Shown: piece by piece, positions 28,178-37,457 of the stretch
Position numbering within the stretch: the first letter of the stretch is position 1
Layout of the letters: each line of letters opens with the position of its first letter
Assembly (NCBI GenBank): GCA_044227665.1
Contig: JBGAWK010000002.1
Span: forward strand, 78,837 to 142,836
Length of the DNA stretch: 64,000 bases
Source: JBGAWK01 sp044227665
Lineage (GTDB): Bacteria > Bacteroidota > Bacteroidia > Chitinophagales > JADIYW01
Direction of reading: 5' to 3'
Notes under the pieces: generated by a model
Database searches by the model: none
What the model saw: only the letters and a program-made list of their open reading frames with translations
Told to the model about the DNA's origin: nothing
Program-made: the position numbers and the translations under genes

Positions 28178-29407
28178 ATGGACAGCGAAAGCATAAAAAT
28201 GGCTTATGCCTCCATTCGTCAGAATGGAGTGCGTACTCTAATAACTTGCTGTATCATAGGCTTTGGCATCATGGCTTTGGTCGGTATACTTACTACTGTA
28301 GATGGGCTGAAATCATATATCAGTTCCTCCTTCGGCAGTATGGGTGCCAATACCTTCAAAATTCGCAACCGAAGTTTGATGATAAACTTCGGTGGAGGTA
28401 GTGATGAGCCCAAGGTCTTTAAAAGCATCTCCTTACTTGAAGCCCAAACATTCCGCCAAGAATTTTCGCCGCATCATCCCGTAGGCATTCAGATCATTGG
28501 CAGCTATACAGCCCAAGCTAAATTCAAAGACAAAAAAACCAATCCCAATATTATGGTATTTGGTGTGGACGACAGCTACACGACTACAGAAGGTTACGAA
28601 TTGGTGGTAGGTAGAAATTTTACTACGAATGAGCTAACTCTAGGTAACAAGGTATGCATCTTGGGCAATGAGGTATCCAAAAAATTGTTTCTATCCTCTA
28701 CGGCTGCATTAGGTAAGAATATTACAGTAAATGGCATGAGATATACAGTGATAGGGGTATTTGAAAAAAAAGGAACAAGCATGATAACTACAGACAACTT
28801 TGTAGCCATCCCACTCAATAATGCTAGAAGAGCTTTCAACGAAATGGATGAAACTTATGTATTAAGTGTACGCAGTAATACCCCCGAAAAATTAGACCTT
28901 ACCATAGAAGAAGCAAAAATTGTCATGCGCAGCATAAGAAAACTGAAACCCGGGGAAGAAAATAATTTTGACATTCTAAAAAGTGATTCTATATCCGAAA
29001 TGATGGTGGAGAAGTTGCAATATGCTACCATAGGGGGCTTTATCATTAGCATCATCACCCTCATAGGTGCTGCCATAGGACTCATGAACATTATGTTGGT
29101 ATCTGTAACCGAAAGAACCCGCGAGATAGGCACGCTGAAAGCTATAGGTGCTACACGTAAGAATATCCTAAACCAATTTCTTACAGAAGCACTTTTTGTA
29201 TGTTTATTGGGGGGCATTATCGGCATCATGTTGGGCATTCTCATAGGTAACAGCGTATCGCTGCTTATGGGAGGACAATTTATAGTTCCTTGGAACTGGA
29301 TGCTCATAGGTATCATTTTCTGTATTATTGTAGGCTTGATTTCAGGAATATTTCCCGCCGTGAAAGCATCGAAATTAGATCCCATTGAATCTTTGCGATA
29401 TGAGTAA
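28178..29407 (+). CDS. MacB/FtsX-type ABC transporter permease
   Basis: This 409-residue protein has one N-terminal membrane helix (about 22-42), a large periplasmic MacB_PCD-like domain, and three C-terminal helices (about 280-400) of the FtsX fold. The motif RTREIGTLKAIGATRKNIL is typical, and it ends ASKLDPIESLRYE. Such proteins transmit ATPase motion to periplasmic partners to expel drugs or move lipoproteins. No ATPase gene is adjacent, so the partner is elsewhere. The gene follows the split lipoprotein by 6 bp. Confidence 0.88.
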   Translation: MDSESIKMAYASIRQNGVRTLITCCIIGFGIMALVGILTTVDGLKSYISSSFGSMGANTFKIRNRSLMINFGGGSDEPKVFKSISLLEAQTFRQEFSPHHPVGIQIIGSYTAQAKFKDKKTNPNIMVFGVDDSYTTTEGYELVVGRNFTTNELTLGNKVCILGNEVSKKLFLSSTAALGKNITVNGMRYTVIGVFEKKGTSMITTDNFVAIPLNNARRAFNEMDETYVLSVRSNTPEKLDLTIEEAKIVMRSIRKLKPGEENNFDILKSDSISEMMVEKLQYATIGGFIISIITLIGAAIGLMNIMLVSVTERTREIGTLKAIGATRKNILNQFLTEALFVCLLGGIIGIMLGILIGNSVSLLMGGQFIVPWNWMLIGIIFCIIVGLISGIFPAVKASKLDPIESLRYE

Positions 29408-29514
29408 AATATTTTTATATATAAAAAAGTATAAAATTCAAATCTCAATTCCTTAACACCCTATTAATTAGTGCATATTATTTATCCTATATATTTACGT
29501 AATAAATTTTTATA

Positions 29515-30357
29515 TTGAAGATATTCGACAGCAAAAGCGAACTCACTACTTTTTTAAAATTAGAAGGAAAAGGTCGCATAATAGGATTTGTGCCTACTAT
29601 GGGTGCGCTACACGAAGGACACATCAGCCTCATAGAAATAGCCCGACAACATAGCGACATTGTAGTATCCAGTATTTTTGTCAATCCCAAACAATTCAAT
29701 GATGTCAGCGACTTTGTCAATTACCCTACTTCTTTAGATAAGGATCTGGAAATGCTCCTAGAAGCTGATACCGATGTGGTATATGTGCCTTCGGTAAATG
29801 ACATCTACCCTGAGAACTATGTACAACCCGCATCGCTTGACCTCGGAACTTTGGACAATACGATGGAGGGAAAATATCGTCCTAGACACTTCGATGGCGT
29901 AGTGCAGGTGGTAGATATCCTACTACAGGCTGTGCAACCGCAGAAGCTCTTCTTGGGCATGAAGGATTTTCAACAAATAAAGGTAATAAAGAAACTTACA
30001 GACCACCGTCATCCCTACGTAGAGGTTATCCCCTGTCCTACACTTCGTGAAGAAGACGGACTAGCCATGAGTTCCCGTAACCGTAGGCTTACGCCTACAC
30101 AGCGCAGTCAGGCATATCAAGTATATGCCTCTCTGCTATCCGTGAAAAAGAAATTTCAGGATATTCCCCCAACTATGGCAGCAAAGAATGCCATAGATAA
30201 ATTGAACGAAATGGAGGGTTTCAGTGTTGATTATTTAGAGATTGTAGATTTTGATACTATGCAACCTATAAAGGAATGGCAGAAAAGTGGCTCTCAAGTA
30301 GCGTGTATAGCCGTAAAATTAGGCGGCATAAGATTAATTGACAATCTTATCATATAA
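29515..30357 (+). CDS. panC: Pantothenate synthetase (pantoate-beta-alanine ligase)
   Basis: This 280-residue enzyme joins pantoate and beta-alanine using ATP in coenzyme A synthesis. The ATP site FVPTMGALHEGHISLI is a HIGH-type motif, FVNPKQFN follows, and the KMSKS-like DGLAMSSRN occurs near 185. The start codon is TTG at 29515, supported by the correct N-terminus and no alternative ATG before the HIGH motif. It is followed by panD, which makes its beta-alanine substrate. Confidence 0.96.
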   Translation: MKIFDSKSELTTFLKLEGKGRIIGFVPTMGALHEGHISLIEIARQHSDIVVSSIFVNPKQFNDVSDFVNYPTSLDKDLEMLLEADTDVVYVPSVNDIYPENYVQPASLDLGTLDNTMEGKYRPRHFDGVVQVVDILLQAVQPQKLFLGMKDFQQIKVIKKLTDHRHPYVEVIPCPTLREEDGLAMSSRNRRLTPTQRSQAYQVYASLLSVKKKFQDIPPTMAAKNAIDKLNEMEGFSVDYLEIVDFDTMQPIKEWQKSGSQVACIAVKLGGIRLIDNLII

Positions 30358-30364
30358 TTTTTAT

Positions 30365-30372
30365 TAATTTTG
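30365..30372 (+). promoter_or_regulatory. Possible -7 box 7 bp before panD
   Basis: TAATTTTG matches TAnnTTTG and ends 7 bp before the panD ATG. It lies in the 22-bp panC-panD gap, so panD may have its own near-leaderless transcript besides read-through from panC. Confidence 0.4.
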
Positions 30373-30379
30373 CATCCAG

Positions 30380-30727
30380 ATGTACTTACATATCTTCAGG
30401 TCAAAAATTCATAGGGCTACGGTAACAGAAGCCAACCTCAACTATGTAGGTAGCATCACCATAGATGAATCTCTAATGGAGGCTGCCGATATCTTACCTC
30501 ACGAGAAAGTACAGATTGTAAATGTCAATAATGGGGAGCGGTTTGAGACTTATGTCATCAAAGGAGAACGGGGTTCGGGACAAATATGCCTCAATGGCCC
30601 TGCCGCTAGAAAAGTTGCAGTAGGCGATAAGATAATTATCATCACTTATGCCCTTATGACTTATGAAGAGGCACAAAATCACAATCCCAAAGTGGTATAC
30701 CCCAATGAAAATAATGCTTTAAATTAA
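30380..30727 (+). CDS. panD: Aspartate 1-decarboxylase (pyruvoyl enzyme precursor)
   Basis: This 115-residue proenzyme cleaves itself between Gly24 and Ser25 (NYVGSITID) to give a pyruvoyl group that decarboxylates aspartate to beta-alanine. Lys9 in [15 protein letters not shown] and the C-terminal IIITYALM segment are family features. It supplies PanC, whose gene ends 22 bp upstream. It is followed 7 bp downstream by a YbhN-like membrane protein. Confidence 0.96.
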   Translation: MYLHIFRSKIHRATVTEANLNYVGSITIDESLMEAADILPHEKVQIVNVNNGERFETYVIKGERGSGQICLNGPAARKVAVGDKIIIITYALMTYEEAQNHNPKVVYPNENNALN

Positions 30728-30734
30728 GGAAAGT

Positions 30735-31751
30735 TTGAAATTCAATCTTAAAGGCATCATAAAACTCTTACTCTCATTAGGCTTGGGTATTGGGTTGGTA
30801 TATTGGTTTGTAAGCCAGCTCAGTCCCGAACAAAGGACAGAGACTATCTTGGCTTTCAAGCGGGCAGATTACAAATGGCTTATCATCATACCTATAATTG
30901 GACTATGGAGTAACTATCACCGCACACAACGCTGGCGACAGTTACTCAAAGCTTCTGGCTACCATCCTGGATTTTTCAACACCTTCTTCTCCGTCATGAT
31001 CATGTATTTTGCCAATTTGGCTATACCTCGACTGGGAGAAGTATTGCGTTGTACTATTTTGTCTAAAAATGAGAACGTTCCTGTCGAAAAATCTATAGGC
31101 ACGATGGTCGTGGAGCGGATTTTTGATGTAATCTTCCTTTTTGGCATAGGAGGTGTATTGTTTATAGCCGAGGGCAGTAGACTGTATGACTTCTTTGTAC
31201 ACAATGTTTTTGGCAAAAAAGAGCCCTCTGCTGAGAAGAGTATGGCAGGTATATTGGTACCCATTACATTAGTCGTATTGGTAATTGTAGGAAGTATATA
31301 TGTGATACGAAAACATGGTATTGCCAAACTTATTACTTTGATAAAAGAAAAATTTACGGGGCTGTATCGCAGTCTGTTATCTGTAAAAGATGTAGAAAAA
31401 CCAGGGCTGTTTCTTTGGCATACGGTAGCGATGTGGTTTTGCTATCTTATGATGTCATTTTTGGCATTCCAGTCACTGCCTGAGACCTCAGGACTTAGTA
31501 TATGGACGGGTGTGGCATGTCTTTTCTTTGGCGCATTTGCCGTAGCTGCAACGCCCGGGGGTATTGGTGTATATCCGCTACTCATCCGCTCTACATTGGC
31601 ACTATATGGTATCAATGAAGTGATAGGAGGTGCTTACGGCACACTCACTTGGGCATTGCAAACCGCAGGTGCATTGGGCGGGGGGCTTATTGCACTTGTT
31701 GCTATCAATATTTTTAATAAGAATAGATCGCAGCCCATACATGCCTCCTAA
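30735..31751 (+). CDS. YbhN/LPG-synthase-TM-like membrane protein (flippase-like)
   Basis: This 338-residue integral membrane protein has about eight helices and matches the lysylphosphatidylglycerol synthase TM / UPF0104 family. Signatures include the early segment LWSNYHRTQRWRQLLKASGY, FANLAIPRLGEVLR, and the C-terminal GAFAVAATPGGIGVYPLL. It lacks the aminoacyl-transferase domain. Members are thought to flip lipids or help glycan lipid traffic. The start is TTG at 30735, preceded by an AAGGAA sequence. It overlaps the next gene by 11 bp. Confidence 0.85.
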   Translation: MKFNLKGIIKLLLSLGLGIGLVYWFVSQLSPEQRTETILAFKRADYKWLIIIPIIGLWSNYHRTQRWRQLLKASGYHPGFFNTFFSVMIMYFANLAIPRLGEVLRCTILSKNENVPVEKSIGTMVVERIFDVIFLFGIGGVLFIAEGSRLYDFFVHNVFGKKEPSAEKSMAGILVPITLVVLVIVGSIYVIRKHGIAKLITLIKEKFTGLYRSLLSVKDVEKPGLFLWHTVAMWFCYLMMSFLAFQSLPETSGLSIWTGVACLFFGAFAVAATPGGIGVYPLLIRSTLALYGINEVIGGAYGTLTWALQTAGALGGGLIALVAINIFNKNRSQPIHAS

Positions 31752-32205
31752 ACTTATCACTGACACAGAAGCATTTTTTCATCATATTTTTTTATATAAA
31801 GAAAAAAAATATACCGTTATAGCCACCAATGGTTGCTTTGATTTATTGCATGAAGGACATTTACATTTACTGAAAAAAGCAAAGAAACTTGGAGACATCC
31901 TCATCGTATTAGTCAATAGTGATAATTCGGTCAGGCGACTCAAAGGCAATAACAGGCCCATAGAACCCCTGAGCATACGTATGGAGAACTTGGCAAGAGT
32001 GGAGGATGTAGATTATGTACTCTCTTTTGAAGAAGATACTCCCGAAATTGTTATCGAAAAATTACGTCCCCACATTTTAGTGAAAGGAGCAGATTATGAA
32101 GGCAAACAAGTGGCAGGCATACAATATTGTAAGGAGATGATTTTTATACCGCTATTGGAAGGACATAGTACTACTGCTAAAATACGAGAACGAAAGTATA
32201 TGTAA
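31741..32205 (+). CDS. RfaE2-type nucleotidyltransferase (heptose 1-phosphate adenylyltransferase)
   Basis: This 154-residue cytidylyltransferase-like protein resembles the C-terminal half of HldE (RfaE), which adenylates D-glycero-beta-D-manno-heptose 1-phosphate for LPS core synthesis. The HxGH-type motif in NGCFDLLHEGHLHLLKKA and the following LVNSDNSVRRLKG are intact, and it ends HSTTAKIRERK. The ATG at 31741 lies inside the preceding gene (11-bp overlap); the longer reading from 31630 is a shadow of that gene. No RfaE1 kinase is adjacent. Confidence 0.9.
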   Translation: MPPKLITDTEAFFHHIFLYKEKKYTVIATNGCFDLLHEGHLHLLKKAKKLGDILIVLVNSDNSVRRLKGNNRPIEPLSIRMENLARVEDVDYVLSFEEDTPEIVIEKLRPHILVKGADYEGKQVAGIQYCKEMIFIPLLEGHSTTAKIRERKYM

Positions 32206-32341
32206 TATTATCCTGCAGTATTTTGAGTTTGATTTAGGTATATCATTGATTGTCAGATAATCATACAGGCGAAAGCTGCGCCAAAATGCTACACTTTTTA
32301 TGATTTCTTATCCCGAACTCACGTTATAGTACGTACTTTTT

Positions 32342-33034
32342 TCAAAACTTATAATCTAAGGATATAATCTTGCCATCCTGCATCTCTATCGTTCTATCTG
32401 AGGCCTTGGCAAAGTCGGTGTCGTGGGTAACAGCGATAATAGTTTGCCCAAAAGATGTTGTCAATTCTTTGAATATGGAAAATACATTTTCGGTATTTCG
32501 GCTGTCGAGGTTGCCTGTAGGCTCATCACCCATGATGATGAGTGGGTCGTTAATCAAGGCTCGCGCTATGGCTACACGCTGCTGCTGTCCTCCTGAGAGC
32601 TTGGAGGCAGGCTTCAGTGCCTGATCCTTGAGTCCTAATAATTCTAGTTTGCTATATGCCCTTTCTTCTATCTCTTTTTCACTGTATTTACCCAGCCTCA
32701 AAGCAGGAATCATGACATTCCGTAGGCAAGTAAATTCTCCCAGCAGATAGTGAAACTGAAATACAAATCCTATCTTCTCATTTCGTATTGCTGCCAATTT
32801 ATTCTGACGTAAGGGAGAGATATTTTCGCCGTCAATTATGAGTTTCCCCTCATATTCGGTATCCATTGTAGAGAGTATATATAGCAAGGTGGACTTGCCA
32901 CATCCAGACTTGCCTATAATAGTCAAGAACTCACCTTTATTTACTTCAAAACTTATATCGTCTAAAACTTTGAACTCTACGGGTTCATAGAAGTATTTAG
33001 ATATATTTTCTGTTTTAAGGATGATTTTGCTCAT
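32342..33034 (-). CDS. ABC transporter ATP-binding protein (LolD/MacB type)
   Basis: This 230-residue ATPase has Walker A GKSGCGKST (41-49), the signature LSGGQQQR (146-153) and Walker B LIIMGDEPTG (165-174), with NLDS typical of the MacB/LolD group. It energises the permease gene immediately upstream in the operon (4-bp gap). It is the last gene of a five-gene tripartite efflux operon. Confidence 0.94.
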   Translation of the reverse strand: MSKIILKTENISKYFYEPVEFKVLDDISFEVNKGEFLTIIGKSGCGKSTLLYILSTMDTEYEGKLIIDGENISPLRQNKLAAIRNEKIGFVFQFHYLLGEFTCLRNVMIPALRLGKYSEKEIEERAYSKLELLGLKDQALKPASKLSGGQQQRVAIARALINDPLIIMGDEPTGNLDSRNTENVFSIFKELTTSFGQTIIAVTHDTDFAKASDRTIEMQDGKIISLDYKF

Positions 33035-33038
33035 AATC

Positions 33039-34277
33039 TTATTTTCTGAAAATACTTACAGGGTCAATATTTGCCGCCTTACGTGCTGGAATGTAGCCGG
33101 CAAGGAAGGTGATTAAAAAGCCAAATCCAATACCTAATAAAAATTTACTTGCAGTAAAGAAGATAGGAAAGTAGCCGATATCGCCTCCTACATACACCTT
33201 TTGCATACGCAGAACCATAAGAGTAGCCATGATACATCCTATTACTATACCGATGCAGCCAGTGATTATCGCTTGTGTAACAAATATTCTTATCACATCT
33301 TTGCCATTGAACCCTATCGCCTTTAATATGGCTATATCATTGATTTTCTGCATAATAGTCATATTGAGGATGTTGTAAATTCCAAAGCCCGCCACCAGCA
33401 AGATGGAGATAGAGACAAATCGTATGATGATAGCCCTCATTCGCGAAGCCGCCATATAGGTTTCATTGGCTGTCTCCCAGTCTTCGGCGGTATAGCCTAT
33501 CAGCTGCTCAAGTTTCTTGGCGTAAGATTTTGCCATAGTATAGTCACGTAGGTTCACATTTATATCTGTGATATAGGTAGTATTCTTTTTGAGTATTTGC
33601 TGCGCAAAAGAAAGGTTTACATAAGAGGTGCTTTTATCTACTACAGAATTATTGGTCTTGAAAATGCCCACTACTTTACAGACCTTTGTGATGCCTACGG
33701 ATGAAGTTATGGATACGTTGTCCCCTACAGTTATATTCATCTTTTCGGCAACACCGCTACCTACTAATATGCCATTTAGATTGTTTTTGAGTTGTTGGAT
33801 GTTGCCATCTACAATAAAGGTGCTCATATTGAACATCATATTAGCTTCATCGGGAATGATTCCTATGGCTCTACCGCTTATCTGAGTCTTTGCATTGTTA
33901 TAAAAAATACCGGAACTAATCTGTGGGGTGACGAGTGTTACTTCCGGCTGGCTGCGTAACAATTCCATTACAGCCTTGGGATTTGTGATGGTATTTAGCG
34001 TAGGGACAATTTTGGGGTTTACGATGATGGAAGTTTTTTGTTCTTTGAAAAAAAATGGCTTAGATATTTCTTCACTTTTATAAACTCTCACATGCGCTAT
34101 GGATTTGAAAAATGATTCGGAAGATTGCTTGTCAAAGCCTGCCATCAGGGAGTTCATGAAGATAAATACGGCTATGCCTATAGTGACACCCATAGCGGCC
34201 ACTAGCGTAAGTCGCTTATTGGTTACCATGTAGGTGTAGGCAATCTCCGAATTTATAGGGTATCTTTTTTTTGCCAC
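33039..34277 (-). CDS. MacB/FtsX-type ABC transporter permease
   Basis: This 412-residue inner-membrane protein has one N-terminal helix (about 27-48), a periplasmic domain of about 220 residues and three C-terminal helices, ending AANIDPVSIFRK. The FtsX motif NDIAILKAIGFNGKDVIRIF is present. Together with the MFP and TolC-like proteins and the ATPase it forms a MacAB-TolC-like exporter. Its gene sits 3 bp after the MFP gene. Confidence 0.92.
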   Translation of the reverse strand: MAKKRYPINSEIAYTYMVTNKRLTLVAAMGVTIGIAVFIFMNSLMAGFDKQSSESFFKSIAHVRVYKSEEISKPFFFKEQKTSIIVNPKIVPTLNTITNPKAVMELLRSQPEVTLVTPQISSGIFYNNAKTQISGRAIGIIPDEANMMFNMSTFIVDGNIQQLKNNLNGILVGSGVAEKMNITVGDNVSITSSVGITKVCKVVGIFKTNNSVVDKSTSYVNLSFAQQILKKNTTYITDINVNLRDYTMAKSYAKKLEQLIGYTAEDWETANETYMAASRMRAIIIRFVSISILLVAGFGIYNILNMTIMQKINDIAILKAIGFNGKDVIRIFVTQAIITGCIGIVIGCIMATLMVLRMQKVYVGGDIGYFPIFFTASKFLLGIGFGFLITFLAGYIPARKAANIDPVSIFRK

Positions 34278-34280
34278 TGT

Positions 34281-35378
34281 CTAGGGTTTTATGGGTATAA
34301 GAATATCGGTATCTTTCAGCCCTTTCAGTACTTCTACATATTCTGTAGAGATGATGCCTGGCGTGATGGTAGCCATAATCTTTTGGTTGTGGAGTTGTAC
34401 CTTGTTGCCGTAGTACATATAGTTTCGCGGTATCAGCAAGGCATCTTTCTTAGTACCTATCAAGATATTGGCTTCCAGTTGTGTACCATTGATGGTAAAA
34501 TCCGGCAAAGTGTCAAATTGAACTTTAGCAATAAATGACTGTGAAGGTTCATCAAATTGGGGAAGTATTTCACTAATTTTTCCGATATATTTTTTATTTT
34601 TTTGCGTATTTAACCTGATGCTTACATCTTGCCCTACGGCGACTTTTTCTATGGAGTTTTCATCAATATTCAGTTTGGCATACAAAAGGTTCTCATTGGC
34701 TATGATAGCAATAATATCACCTTTTCTCACATAGTCTCCCTTCTGCTTGAGTAGTTTATATACTTTGCCCCCATTTATGATTCTAACGGTATTATAATTT
34801 TTATTAGCTTCCGAAACTTTTACATTACCCTTTTGCTGTATATATTGCTGCTTATTCTGCTGCTGCAAGGTCTTATATTGTGCTTGTAATGCCTGTAGGC
34901 TGGCTCTTGAAGATTTTGTATTTAATTGGTATCGCTCTAATTCTGATTTTGTGGCACTTTGCAGTTCGTATAATTTCTGATAGCGCTGTTCCTGAATGAT
35001 GTCCTGACTCAAGCGGTCTTCTGCCGCAATGATATTGGCCTGGAGTTGCTTGAGCATAGGTGCATTGTCAGTAGTGTTGTATTGTGCGATGTCCAATTGC
35101 TCCTTTGCTTGTTGTGTATTTATGATGTTGGTAGGGTTGTCAATGATGGCAGCTGTGGCACCCTGATTTATGTATTTTCCTTCTTCTATATATATATTGA
35201 CAATAATGCCTTCGGTTTGTGCGGTAAGATTATATCTATCGTCAGATTCTAATGTTCCCGGGGCGAATACTATTTCGTTGATGTCCTTGCGTATCGGTTT
35301 GACTTCACCACTTTCTTTAGGTTTACATGCATACAACGTACATAGTACTAGTAATAGAAATATTTTTTTTGATATCAT
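34281..35378 (-). CDS. Periplasmic adaptor (HlyD/MacA-type membrane fusion lipoprotein)
   Basis: This 365-residue lipoprotein has the lipobox YAC (Cys18), followed by a barrel-sandwich half (GTLESDDRYNLTAQTEGII). A long alpha-hairpin of about 90 residues (rich in Gln: QQQNKQQYIQQKGN) and beta-barrel domains follow. It bridges the inner-membrane permease and the outer-membrane TolC-like channel. Its gene lies between tolC-like and permease genes with gaps of 5 and 3 bp. Confidence 0.92.
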   Translation of the reverse strand: MISKKIFLLLVLCTLYACKPKESGEVKPIRKDINEIVFAPGTLESDDRYNLTAQTEGIIVNIYIEEGKYINQGATAAIIDNPTNIINTQQAKEQLDIAQYNTTDNAPMLKQLQANIIAAEDRLSQDIIQEQRYQKLYELQSATKSELERYQLNTKSSRASLQALQAQYKTLQQQNKQQYIQQKGNVKVSEANKNYNTVRIINGGKVYKLLKQKGDYVRKGDIIAIIANENLLYAKLNIDENSIEKVAVGQDVSIRLNTQKNKKYIGKISEILPQFDEPSQSFIAKVQFDTLPDFTINGTQLEANILIGTKKDALLIPRNYMYYGNKVQLHNQKIMATITPGIISTEYVEVLKGLKDTDILIPIKP

Positions 35379-35383
35379 AAAAA

Positions 35384-36706
35384 TTATTTTCCTAATGATT
35401 TTTGTAAATTATAATAACTCAGGGCCAAATTGACTTTGGCATTCAAATAATCTGTTTCAGCTTTGAGTACTAGGTAGTTAGCATCTAACACATCGTTTAG
35501 CAATGCCAATTGAGCAAAAAATCTGTTACTTATTATCCTTTGGTTTTCTTTGGCTTGTGCTATAGACTGTTCTGCTAAGGCAATCTTAGACCAGGCTTTT
35601 TTGTAGTTTTGGTATTGTGTATGTACATCCATAGCTATATTTTCTTTCAATGCATTCATGTTATTTGCAATGAGCTGTTGTTGTTGCTGTAATTCTTTGA
35701 TATTATTTTTCCCTGTATAGGCTTGCATAATATTCCATTGGAGACTTACGCCCACATCCCAGGTGGCTTTGAAGGTATTTTCCAAGGGAAAAATTCTAGT
35801 ATTGGGATTGTTATAGTAACCATTCCCTATCAAATTTATTGTCGGCATATAGGCACTTCTAGCAGCCTTTTGCTGGAAATAATTGGCATCATTAAGATGT
35901 TGCTGTCTGTGAAGTTCTACGCTTTGCATATAAGCTTCAGAGAAAAGGGAGTCCATAATTGGCAGGTCTTCTTGATGTATGTCTTGCCAATTTGGGATAA
36001 TTACTGTGGAAGTTTGTACGTTGCCTATCCATGTGTTGAGGTTAAAATTGACGGTAGCAATGGCTGCTTGTAAATCTGCTTTCTGCGCTAAGAGCTGTGA
36101 TTCTTCCAAAGATGCCCGCATCACATCATTATTGAGAATCAAGTCTGCATCTCTTAGGTTTTTAAGGTGTTGAATTATTTTTTTAGTTTTTGCTAATGAA
36201 GAGTCTATAAGCTGTTCAGACTGCTGGAGTTGATAAAGGTTGTAATACCATTGTAGTACATTATTTTTTATATCTATTTGATCTTTCTTCGTATTTAATG
36301 CATCGGATTTTTTTTGAGCATCCAAAGATTTTAGTGTATATATGGGTTTTAAGCCTTGGAAAATTGGCTGCTGTAAAGAAAATCTATTATAAAACTGGTT
36401 CAATATTTGAGGATTTAAAGATTGATTGCCTATAGTAGGTATAGAAATGCTGAAGGGTTCTACGTTATTGCTGATACGCGTATAGGTAGAAGTGAGATTG
36501 AGTTGTGGCAGCATGGCAGCCTTTGCAAGAACAATCTTTGTGTCATAGATGGCTGTCTGAATACTATCTTTTATCAATATTTCACTATTGTTTATAGACT
36601 TGGAAATGGCTTCATCTATATTTATAAGTAGGGTATCTTGAGCCACTATGCCAGTAGTAGTGTACAGAAATAATAGGGTGTAAAAAATCGCTTTAAATTT
36701 GTTCAT
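35384..36706 (-). CDS. TolC-like outer-membrane efflux protein
   Basis: This 440-residue protein has a signal peptide (ending at about GIVAQ) and two related halves of coiled-coil helices with short barrel strands, the OEP/TolC pattern (for example INLIGNGYYNNPNTRI and YFQQKAARSAYMPTI). It forms the outer-membrane channel for the operon. It follows tetR by 3 bp and precedes the adaptor by 5 bp. Confidence 0.92.
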   Translation of the reverse strand: MNKFKAIFYTLLFLYTTTGIVAQDTLLINIDEAISKSINNSEILIKDSIQTAIYDTKIVLAKAAMLPQLNLTSTYTRISNNVEPFSISIPTIGNQSLNPQILNQFYNRFSLQQPIFQGLKPIYTLKSLDAQKKSDALNTKKDQIDIKNNVLQWYYNLYQLQQSEQLIDSSLAKTKKIIQHLKNLRDADLILNNDVMRASLEESQLLAQKADLQAAIATVNFNLNTWIGNVQTSTVIIPNWQDIHQEDLPIMDSLFSEAYMQSVELHRQQHLNDANYFQQKAARSAYMPTINLIGNGYYNNPNTRIFPLENTFKATWDVGVSLQWNIMQAYTGKNNIKELQQQQQLIANNMNALKENIAMDVHTQYQNYKKAWSKIALAEQSIAQAKENQRIISNRFFAQLALLNDVLDANYLVLKAETDYLNAKVNLALSYYNLQKSLGK

Positions 36707-36709
36707 AGT

Positions 36710-37324
36710 TTATGGTTTTAGCGATACATTCAGATGATTTCCAATGAGTTGCAAGAGATGTTCTTTAAGTTCGGTTTTATTTTTTTCTGTATCCTGTAGT
36801 GCTAATAACTGCAAGCCCACAGGCTGAAGCACATCTTCCGCGCTTATATACATCCTTAGTGTCCCAATGATGGTAAATAAGGTAAATGGAATATTCACTT
36901 TTGCAAATTCCTTATTGTCTATACCCTTTGCCATCGTCTGTAAAAGATAGCTAAAATTGGAAAAAAGTCGTAAACGTATCTTTTGGGTAAGATGATGACG
37001 CTCGCTGGTACTTAATTCTCTGAATACAATTTGCTGAAAATATTTCCTTTCTATAAATTTATCTACCAATACATCTATCAAGAATGCCAACTTTTGGGCA
37101 TAATTAGGAAGTATGTTCAATTGGGGTATATACTCCTCAAGTGATATTAATCTACTGTCAATGACAGCCTCATATAGTTTTTCTTTAGAGCCAAAATAAT
37201 AGGCAATCATAGCGATGTTTACATGGGCCATCCTAGCTATTTCCCTAGTAGATACGGCATCAAAACCTTTCTCTGCAAATAGCTTTTCGGAAATCAGAAG
37301 GATATGTTCTTTTTTGTTTTTCAT
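36710..37324 (-). CDS. TetR/AcrR family transcriptional regulator
   Basis: This 204-residue DNA-binding repressor has an N-terminal HTH (about 5-50) with AEKGFDAVSTREIARMA and NIAMIAYYFGSKEKLYEAV, the classic TetR pattern, and a helical ligand-binding C-terminus. It is the first gene of the efflux operon and is likely autoregulated: a palindrome (37346-37361) sits directly upstream of its -7 box. A drug or toxic metabolite that is exported is the likely inducer. Confidence 0.93.
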   Translation of the reverse strand: MKNKKEHILLISEKLFAEKGFDAVSTREIARMAHVNIAMIAYYFGSKEKLYEAVIDSRLISLEEYIPQLNILPNYAQKLAFLIDVLVDKFIERKYFQQIVFRELSTSERHHLTQKIRLRLFSNFSYLLQTMAKGIDNKEFAKVNIPFTLFTIIGTLRMYISAEDVLQPVGLQLLALQDTEKNKTELKEHLLQLIGNHLNVSLKP

Positions 37325-37336
37325 TAAATGACGTTA

Positions 37337-37344
37337 CAAAATTA
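37337..37344 (-). promoter_or_regulatory. -7 box of the tetR-efflux operon
   Basis: The minus strand reads TAATTTTG, a perfect TAnnTTTG match, 12 bp before the tetR ATG. The candidate operator lies one base upstream, in the -7/-33 spacer. Confidence 0.55.
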
Positions 37345-37345
37345 A

Positions 37346-37361
37346 TTAAACGATTGATTAA
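37346..37361. promoter_or_regulatory. Candidate TetR-type operator
   Basis: TTAAACGATTGATTAA is an imperfect palindrome of the form TTAAnCnATnGnTTAA. It occupies the spacer of the tetR promoter. The half-site AATTAAACGAT occurs again 38 bp to the right (37382-37392), towards gldC. The position and symmetry fit autorepression by the adjacent TetR protein. Confidence 0.55.
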
Positions 37362-37444
37362 TTATTATTAAATTTATGTATAATTAAACGATAATTTTTA
37401 GTCATTTTATAATGCTGTATTCATGATAACAAATCATGATAGCG

Positions 37445-37452
37445 TATTTTTG
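37445..37452 (+). promoter_or_regulatory. -7 box of gldC, 5 bp before the start codon
   Basis: TATTTTTG matches TAnnTTTG and is followed by five bases and the ATG at 37458, predicting a leaderless or near-leaderless mRNA. Confidence 0.5.
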
Positions 37453-37457
37453 CGGTG

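Noticed and set aside
28855..29448. Leftward open frame of 197 codons opposite the MacB-type permease
   Set aside because: It is a frame shadow of the permease gene, with many Met and Ile and no domain.
31630..31740. Extended N-terminus for the RfaE2-type gene
   Set aside because: The first 37 codons are a shifted reading of the YbhN-like gene; the family begins at about 31741.
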